Shown: piece after piece, positions 13,401 to 22,400 of the stretch | Position numbering within the stretch: position 1 is the first letter of the stretch | Layout of the letters: the number at the start of each line of letters is the position of its first letter | Assembly: GCF_015706575.1 (NCBI RefSeq) | Contig: NW_024037069.1 | Location: 37,655,315 to 37,719,314 of the forward strand | Direction of reading: 5' to 3' | DNA: 64,000 nucleotides | Source: Patiria miniata | Taxonomy: Eukaryota; Echinodermata; Asteroidea; Valvatida; Asterinidae | Notes under the pieces: generated by a model | What the model was told of the DNA's origin: nothing | Database searches by the model: none | What the model saw: the letters and a program-made list of their open reading frames with translations, nothing else | Position numbers and translations under genes: made by a program

Positions 13401-16400
13401 TCCCCCATGATGGATTAGGAGAATGATGATGATGATGTTTTGGTTAGCCCATAAACATTTCATGTTCGTCCTGGATGTACGGTATTTGAAATGAAACGCA
13501 GTAGCGGTTTTTTTTACAAACTTTTCTTTAATGGGAAATAAAAATATTCAAATGCATTTATTTATTAATTTAATAGAAACGTCGAAAACAATGAGTTGTT
13601 GGAGATTCCCTCCAGGCTCTTCTATCGTCCAGGCCGAGAACATCACGTACTGAATCTGCAAGTCTGGTAAAAGTTATCTTATTGTTATCTTCTAGAGGAT
13701 GGGGAGAAAAAAAATGGGAGGTTGGGTTGGCTGGTCGGTTAGTAGTCTTGGCCCAAGATTGATAATGCTCAATGCAGAGCATCGCTGGTGATTGTTGTAG
13801 AGCGCCCTCGCACAATTGTCCATGGCTAGTGAGACCTGGCAAACTGGTCTAATCGTGTCGTTATAGGGCGCACAATCGATTGTGCGCCCTATAACGACAC
13901 GATTGCAATCCGCTATCGATCACTACCGTCTTCTATCTGGTTAGTGTAATCAATCCTATCACTAACAAAATTGTTGTTTATTGGCAGAGATGCTCATATG
14001 AATTATTCTTTTTTACAGGGATTTCAGTGGAAACAAAATTCAACATGTGGCTGCCGATGCATTATTCGGAGTGAAAGGCGTACAAGAGGTGTAAGTATAA
14101 TCTTATGTATTATTTCAATAAGGGAATAAATGTGTGCTCCGGAGGTTTTTATTACTCTGTTTAATACCACTTAGAGTCTGGGTGCTGATAATTACCCGAG
14201 CCGGAGGCGAGGGTAATTATCAGCACCCAGACTCTAAGTGGTATTAAACAGAGTGATAAATACCGACGGAGTACATATTTATTCCCATTCATAAATACCT
14301 TTTCGGTAAAAAAAAATCATATAATTCGTTCAAAACATCCCGATTTTGTTCAACAAATTCACTTTATGCTCTTTGAATCATCCCTCCTGCAAAATAATGG
14401 AGTGTTCAGCTGGCGAGTAAGATGAAAACAACCCTTTTATGGAGATTGACGCGCGCGTATCATGTTCTATGCGATGTCGCACAGAACGCACCTGGCGCGT
14501 TGCGTTTTGAATTTAGAACTATAAAATTCTAACTCCCTGGTAGTGTTGCGCATGCCTACGTGAGGATTGTGAACGTTCAACCAATGAAACGATAAGAGGC
14601 ACTGGATTTTTAGGAGTCCACATTATATTGTGACACTGGAAAAGTGTTTAAGACCAGCTAGCCATGTCTTTATCATCCGTTTAATACCGGCCACGTGACT
14701 GGCTCTCGACCAATAGGAATGGCTAAACTGTCTGAGGTATTTATGAATATCAAATAAAATAATGTTGATATGCAGTTAAAGGGAAGATACAACATTTGCA
14801 AACTTCAAAAAACAAAATTATCAAATTATCACAAAATACCTGACGGGATTGTTAAAGAATGACAGTCTAAAAGCATCCTATTAAATCGTGGCTCCTGGTG
14901 TGCTGACAATTTCAAGAAAACTGGTTTTTTTTGCAACGCTGGTCGGCCCGGCGACCAGCTTTGGAGAAAACTGACTGTTTTTGTAAACTGCTCCTAATTG
15001 TTCACATTTAGTTTGCCGCACTTTCTTTGCAATTGATTACTCATCTGTGAAGTGGTACAAGCGTGCTAGACTGATTCTCTGATCTTACCATTCCCCAAAG
15101 TCTATAAATTGCTCCGTTTCATCTTAAGTGGGGTCAGGGAACCAGACTACAAGAACATGGTTGGTTTTCTTGGACATCTCCGGACCAAAATCGTGAAACA
15201 ATGTTTGCTATTACATACTAATCCTCCCAGTCCATTTATTTTTGAAAATTGCAGCAAAAGCAAATGTTGTGCATTCCATTTAAAGGTATAAGTATGAAAC
15301 GTGGGGCATCAGATGATACCGACAAATAAGTGTTCTTCGTTGATACATATTTTTGAAATGTGGACACAAACCTAAAAATTGATTGACAATCTGTTCACCG
15401 TGGAAAGATGGTCACGCCAAGACTTGAAATATAATTGACCTATCGCGGTAGAATCTCGTCGACGCAGCTTGTGAAATATTGTCAAATATATACATGATTA
15501 TACAAATGGACGCGGAACGTGCAAAATCTGAGACAAACAAATAACCATAAGGTTGTCTAAAGGGCGTGGATAATTCGCAAACCGCGGTAGGTCAATTGCC
15601 AGTAAAACATTTTTTTTCTGATCCTGCTGACTGCATGGTACCTATTAAAACAATCAAGATAACGTCTTCTTCTTTTTCTTAGCGGTGAAAACGAATTTTA
15701 TTTTTGTCTTGAATTTTTCATATTCTGTACTTTAATATGTGAATTACTGTTAAGTCAATTTTGAAAAAAAACACACCATAATTCAAATTTTGACTGGTTC
15801 ACTGCCCAATAGGGTTGTGCATTCATGTACTCTGCTTGTCTGTCATCAGTTTGTGTCAGTGGTGCAATAAGAAGCTTTGTAGTATCTCGTGAAATTAATT
15901 GAAATATGCTAAAGTTAAATCTAATTTTGTTTCGTACTAGATTTCTAAGTTCCAACAACATTGCATCTCTGCCCGAAGACCTGTTTGCCAACGTTACTGT
16001 GTTCGGAACCCTGTAAGTTATTGTAGGTTCATTGTATGAACTTCACTCAAAGATCCTTTTTTTTTCCTGGTCAAATAATAGCTAAAATTAAAAAATAAAT
16101 GTACTAACAAATCGCATGGTGCGGATCCAGAGGGGGGTTTGGGGGTTCAAGCCCAAACCCCCCAGCTCCGACTCCGTTTTGTTTCTTAACAAATAGATTA
16201 AAAATATCATTTTGAATCATCTGAATTATATTCTTTCTTTTTTCACAGAGATCTGTCTTCAAACGATCTGTCAAGCATCCCGGATGGACTTTTGCGTTTT
16301 CAGCGGAAACTTCGAACTCTGTATCTCCACCAAAACTTCATTAGAGTTCTCAGAAGGGAGATGTTTGTTGGACTTCAGAACTTAAGGACTTTGTAAGTGA

Positions 16401-19400
16401 TATTACACGTGAAAAAAAACCAAGAGTCAATATTTTACCGACAGCACAATTTTTAAATAATACATATTCTTGCCTTTTGTTATATCCTTAGAATATGTTC
16501 AGATTTACAAATTTAACAACCTTCTAAAGCAACAAGCTTAATATTTGTGAACTAAAAACATCGATAATATAAGTTCTCCCGGCTATTTTCATTTAAATTC
16601 ATCAAGTCTAACAATCAATTTCATCCGAGAAACTTTTTGCACGCTTTTACCAAAACCAATTTAGTCATTTAATTTCAAAGTTTGGTCACCCTCTTTAAAC
16701 ACTGGGTCGAGAATATTCGTCATTGCAGATCAAATTCGTCTAAGCTGTTAGCAGCATTCAGACATCGAATGTGTGATATCAATTAATTTAAAACTCTTGT
16801 TAAGTAAGTCTGGTTGTTTTCCTAAGTACTATTTGGCTCATTCACGGATCAAGTACAGTACTGAACTCAAAGAACAGTTACCAAAACAGTGTAGTAAAGA
16901 TTACCAGGATCAACAAAGCAAAATGCTTTAAATAAATAATCGAAAAAAATAAGTGTCAAAATGAAAGACGGAAATGTCTAAAAACACGAATGGAGACTCT
17001 TAAATGTCCTCGTATATGTTATTATAGGTTTTCCCAGCTATTTTAACACTTTTACCACACGCATTCCGAATATTGATACTTTAATTTCGTCCCCGAACAT
17101 CGCCAAGCTCACTTCTCAATTTGAGTTTCAGAAAGCCACCACTAGATTTCATTTAAGGTTCAGTATAATTCAAATTGTAAGCATTCCGATTCGTCCAGAA
17201 TCTTTGAAGTTCGTCTCGTGAAGCCATCGGCGTTGAATTGACAAAGCAAATTCGTTTTTTTGTCAATCGTTTTCATGTTGTTGTCATTACATTTCGTCCC
17301 TGGTGACTTAAAATCGTATACGATGCGCCCAATATTTAGACTTATTTGAAGAATTATGCGAATTAAAACAATGATAATTCAACATATATTTCCTTATATG
17401 TATAAATAAAAGTAGTTTGCTGTAAGGCATGAATTATTATTTCTGTGTTTCACAATTAACATTCGAGTCAAAAATTGACATTTCACAATATGCACTGAAA
17501 TGACATGGACACTAAGCATTAAGTTCAAAGACCTTCTTAATGTTGTTCTTTGATAGACATACCTTATTTCTGTTGTTTTATTCATATACATATATCAAAG
17601 AGCAACATTACGAAGGAGTTTGATCTTAATGCTTAATTTCCATATGCTAAGCAAAGAGCATATTGTGAAAGTTCAATTTCTGATTTTAATGTTTATTGTA
17701 AAAGAAAACTCAAAATTTACAGCTATATACTTTCATTTATAAGGAAATATTTGTAACAAATTAAAATTTAATTAATGCGCAAAGAAGTCCAAAGATTGGG
17801 CACATTTTTAATCGCAATGTTGTTAGTCACCAGAGACATTAAAACGAATGAAAAAACGAATTTGCTTTTTCAATTCAACGCCAATTGCTTCACGAGACGA
17901 ATTTCAAAGATTTTGGACGAATCGGAATGCTAACAATTTGAATTATACTGAACCTTAAATGAAATCTAGTGGTGGCTTTTTGAAATTCAAATTGAGAATT
18001 GAGCTTGGCGATGTTCGGGGACGAAATAAAAGTATCGATATAGGGAATTCGCGTGACGAGACGAAATCGAATACTCTGGGACACAAAGTGTTTTAATTTG
18101 CTTGAACTAAATTTGAAATTGTCCGACGAAAAGACGAAATTAAACATTCGAAGTGCACTAAATCGATGTTGCTGGACGATTTTGAATAATAGGATCGGTG
18201 AATTCAAACGATAAACGTTTAAAAATAGCCGGGAAATCCTATAATGACGTCTCTGTGATGTAACTCAAATATGAATGGAAATATCAAAACCAACCTTGAG
18301 CTTTATAAGTTCACTTGCTGTCCATGCATTTTGTTTCCAATAATACCACCACCTAAAATCCAAAATCCAAAGTAGAATGTTATTAACCCAACCTCTTGAA
18401 GTTTCAGCTAGGAAGATACCACACGTCTCGAGAAAACAGTGAAAACCATGCAAACCTTGTAATCACAAAACACGATGTCATCATTTCTAACTCTTAATTC
18501 CCAAAATCACTCAACTGACTGATCGTTGGAAATCACCTACGTTTCTTGAATTCTTCTAAATGACAGCAAGCCAGACGGAATTATTTCACGGGGTGTTTAG
18601 TACCAGTACGATCTTTAATTCAAGTAAGCTTTTTGATGATAATTCGGAAGGTTAATTTTGGGGTAAATGCAAATATATGTGCCTTTAACAAGTCAAGATT
18701 GTGGTATCGATCAAAATCTAAAAGTTTTACTTCTTTTGTTTGCAGAATGATTGCTGACAACCCAATAACTGAAATTGATGAGCGAGTGTTTTTTGATACG
18801 CAGCTAGTAAACCTGTGAGTAGTCCTAGTAAGGAATTTGGTGATTAAACTCTTCACGTCCTATAGATAACTTAATGGGACAGTTTGAATAAAAATACCCC
18901 ATGCACACATCGCTTGGACCCAATTGGTGCAAATATCCACGTGTCCATTTAACCATAAGGTATATCAACTAGTTTGTGTTCTCGGTTTGGTTTCTTTCAA
19001 TAGTTACTTGTTCAACGCGGAGTTGCGTTCAATTGGAGCCAGGCCGTTTATGACGAGAACCAATTCGCTTCTGCTTGTGTGAGTTCCAATGAAAACGAAG
19101 TGCAAAAACAATTCTCTTTATGATTTTGATTACCAGACAGTATTCATTGAACTGTGTATCTGTTAAAAAATGGGTTTTTATATATATATAAAAACACTTT
19201 TATGATTGTTAATCCACACGCTTTCGTCTCAGATCTCTTTACGGTAACGACGTCGAAGTTATTGCTGATTCGGTTTGGCAAGATTTAGGACCTCGCTGCA
19301 ACGTGTGAGTATATCATTTGCATAATTATTGCATGACATTGAAGTGATTTTACATCGGACTTATATTTTGCTGTGTCGCAATTTACATGATGAGCAGTTT

Positions 19401-22400
19401 CATACTTAATTTGAAACTTATTTTCGGATTTCACCTCGAAATATAGTAGATTTGTTTTTCAATTGCTAATTTCCTAGCGATATAAAAGTTATTCACTTTA
19501 CATTGAACAAAAGAAATCCACCGACGTTTAGTTATTGGATTCACAAAATTCGATTTATTGACTGCAAGACTAGACCCAGTAATGTGAAACGAGATTTCCT
19601 CTTTTTTTGCAAATTTTGGTCGGTCGTTCTCATACGACCGACCAAAAGTCCAAATTTAAAGAGAAAAAATAACTTCTAGCGCCCTAGTTAATAGTAAGGT
19701 TCTACTGAAAGACAATTTTGCTCTCGCAGGGCGGGTTATTTGTGCACAATATGAAAGACTTTGTTGAGACAAATACAGACGCCAATAACAATAGGTTGTG
19801 GATTCATAACCCAACACCTAAACAATCGGAATAAAGTAGTTTTTTGTTCAAACAAAACATGCCAATTGAAAATTCGTTAGTACAAAAACACTCCATTTTG
19901 AGGCGTGCATGGGGTATGCATCTTTTAGCATTCATACTTTATTTTACGCTAGCGTGCCAGCATAACTACACTCGACTGCACGGCATATCCTTTCTGTTTC
20001 CACAGAAACATCTGTTCATCAACAACGGACTCCATTATGTCAGTTGCGTCCCAAAGAACAGATTGATCTTGCTATCTATCATATATCATCGGCTCATTCA
20101 ATTTCCACAGATCCATTGGCAACACACTCAGGAGAGTTCCTTTCACCAGGTCTGACCTCAATATGTAAGTCTCAATTAATATTCGGTTAGGGATCCGTGT
20201 CCACCGATGTGGCACAAACTCAAGCAACAATCTCAAGCGTTTGAGTGAGTTTAGTCGAATTATGGTTAACCATGGGCGTCGCGGGGGGGGGGGGGCAAGG
20301 AGGCTCCCCCCCCCCCGGAGAAGCACACACACACACACACACACACAGAGAGAGAAAAAAGAAAAGAAAAAGAGGCGCGAAGTCATAGTTGTGTAAATTT
20401 AATGGGTTGGGAGGGGGGCAAAATGTCCCTGCCCCCTCTAAAACTGATAAATCGAGAATGTGTTGAGAAATACAGGCATTTTTTGGTAAAAAAATCTTGG
20501 TGACGCCCATGTGGTTAACCACAGTCCTCGCCTAAACCTTCGCTAGTTAGTTGAGATTGTTTTGTGTTCATTGCATTTTCTGTATGACTGAAGTGCTAAA
20601 TTATAAATTGCATTGAACCATAATTGTATCTATTCATTAAAACTATGCAGAAATTTGGTCGGGACTGATTTTGTTCAAACACTTTCCGTGACGAAGCCGG
20701 AACGAGATTTATTGATTCGAGCCGGATTCAGCTGTGAAAAAACAGGAGATAGAACATATCAGTGCACTACGTGTCATCAGGGAACCTACGGAGGAGCCCC
20801 CGAGGATTGTACACCCTGTCCATCAGGTATGTTAAGCAATTTGTAAAATGAAATATTCCGCAGACGTCGTCCACTAAGCCCCTCCCACTGCGCACTGGGC
20901 AAATTAACACGTGCTCCTCTCCAATGCCACACTGCATTTTTCTGCCGCGCGCATTATACGCGCGTGCACGCGCATGACGGACTTTTATGCACGTATGTCG
21001 GACGTAAATCACGGCTGTGATTGGTCAGAATACCATGGGGCGGTGCTTACTGGATCGGTCCATTAAAATGATATCCTTAACTTATCGAAAGGTATCGCAA
21101 CACAAGCACTATATTCCCTCTCGTACAGATCTTAATGCCGAGGTTTTGTTGCTTCTGATTAATGTTCTATAACGAACAAGTTTGGATTCAATGACTGAGC
21201 TTAATTGAGGATAGTACACGTATTCAATATACAGATAATAACATTCTAAGTCGGTCTCGGCTTCTGCAGTTGGCAAGCAAACCCAATCAGTTTCATTCAA
21301 GATTTAAACTACTATTTACATGGTTGGAAATTGTGTAAATACTGTGATTAACCTTACGAAAACTAACTCAGCACAATTTAACAGAAAAAGCACTGCCCTA
21401 AAGCTTATTCTAAAATAAAAATGTAACAAAACTGTACTATTAAAGCAATGCAACATATTCGACAGGCATATAAATACAATAAAATAGTTTGTTTTGATGT
21501 CTCCTTCAGGAGGTTTTTTTCAAAACCGAACAGGACAAGTTGTGAAGAGAGGAGCAGACCTCAATTGTTTTTTCTGCAATAATGGCACATACGTTCCACC
21601 AGAAGCTCACCCTGGTAAAACCATCGGAGATTGCGTGGTGTGTCCATCAGGCACGGATACAAGCCGCCACGCAGGATTCCGCGCGTGTCCCTGTGTGTCG
21701 AATTACTACCGTAAAGATCGGTTTGGTGAATGCTTCGCCTGTCCGTTGCAAGGAACTGACTGTTCGGAAGAATATCAACATCTTCTGCCAGGATTCTGGT
21801 GGACTTGGGACTGGGGCTCGGTCGACAACTATCAATCCTACGAGAAATATGTACAAAATATCCTCATACATAACGAGAGCTACGACGAAAGCACGGTAAG
21901 GTTTAATGGTGCCTTGCCAAAAGTTCATCCATGTCCAAGAAAAGAATCGTGTCAGAATGGGGGTGACGGAATAAATGCTACATGTGAATTTGGTTATGAG
22001 GATTTCTTGTGCTCTCAGTGCATTGCCAACTACTATTCTTGGTTTAACAGATGCTTTGAATGTCCCAGATGGTATGTGTTTCTTTTAGAGATTGTGGCTG
22101 CTCTGGTAGTTATTGTTGTAATAATTATCATCGTGATGTGGGACCTTCGAAGACATCGGCGTAGAGGGCGTTCTGCCATCAATGTGTTGTTCTCCAGATT
22201 CAAGATCGTACTTGGTTTCTATCAGATCATGGGCGAGATATTCGAAGCACTGGATGGGATTCATTGGCCACAGGCACTTACTAACATTGGTTCATTTTTC
22301 CGATTGTTAGAGGTGAATATTGCGCAATTGATCGTTAGCCCTCGATGCTACTTCCCAAATTTCACATACCCAACTATTTACATAGAGTTCATAACTGGTA

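Larger units (their letters stand above)
12222..13440 (+). mobile_element. LINE 3' remnant (RTE/Jockey-like) interrupted by a MITE, copy 1
   Basis: Upstream part: translated pieces LTEDRQRLQ and AFNMRCQRHIFGVR match the post-RT region of non-LTR retrotransposons, with a frame break between them. Downstream part (13143-13410): LRRRNSLFGHVQWLPDDR, WKRPRGRPRNTWVRQLE and a stop, then an (ATG)n tail (13423-13438). The MULE-like MITE at 12386-13133 splits it. Copy 2 keeps only the 3' part (38255-38515). Confidence 0.75.

Noticed and set aside
13570-13842. Minus-strand 90-codon frame conserved as an open frame in copy 2
   Set aside because: Residue differences between copies are as frequent as in neighbouring intron; no homology recognised and it lies within intron 4.
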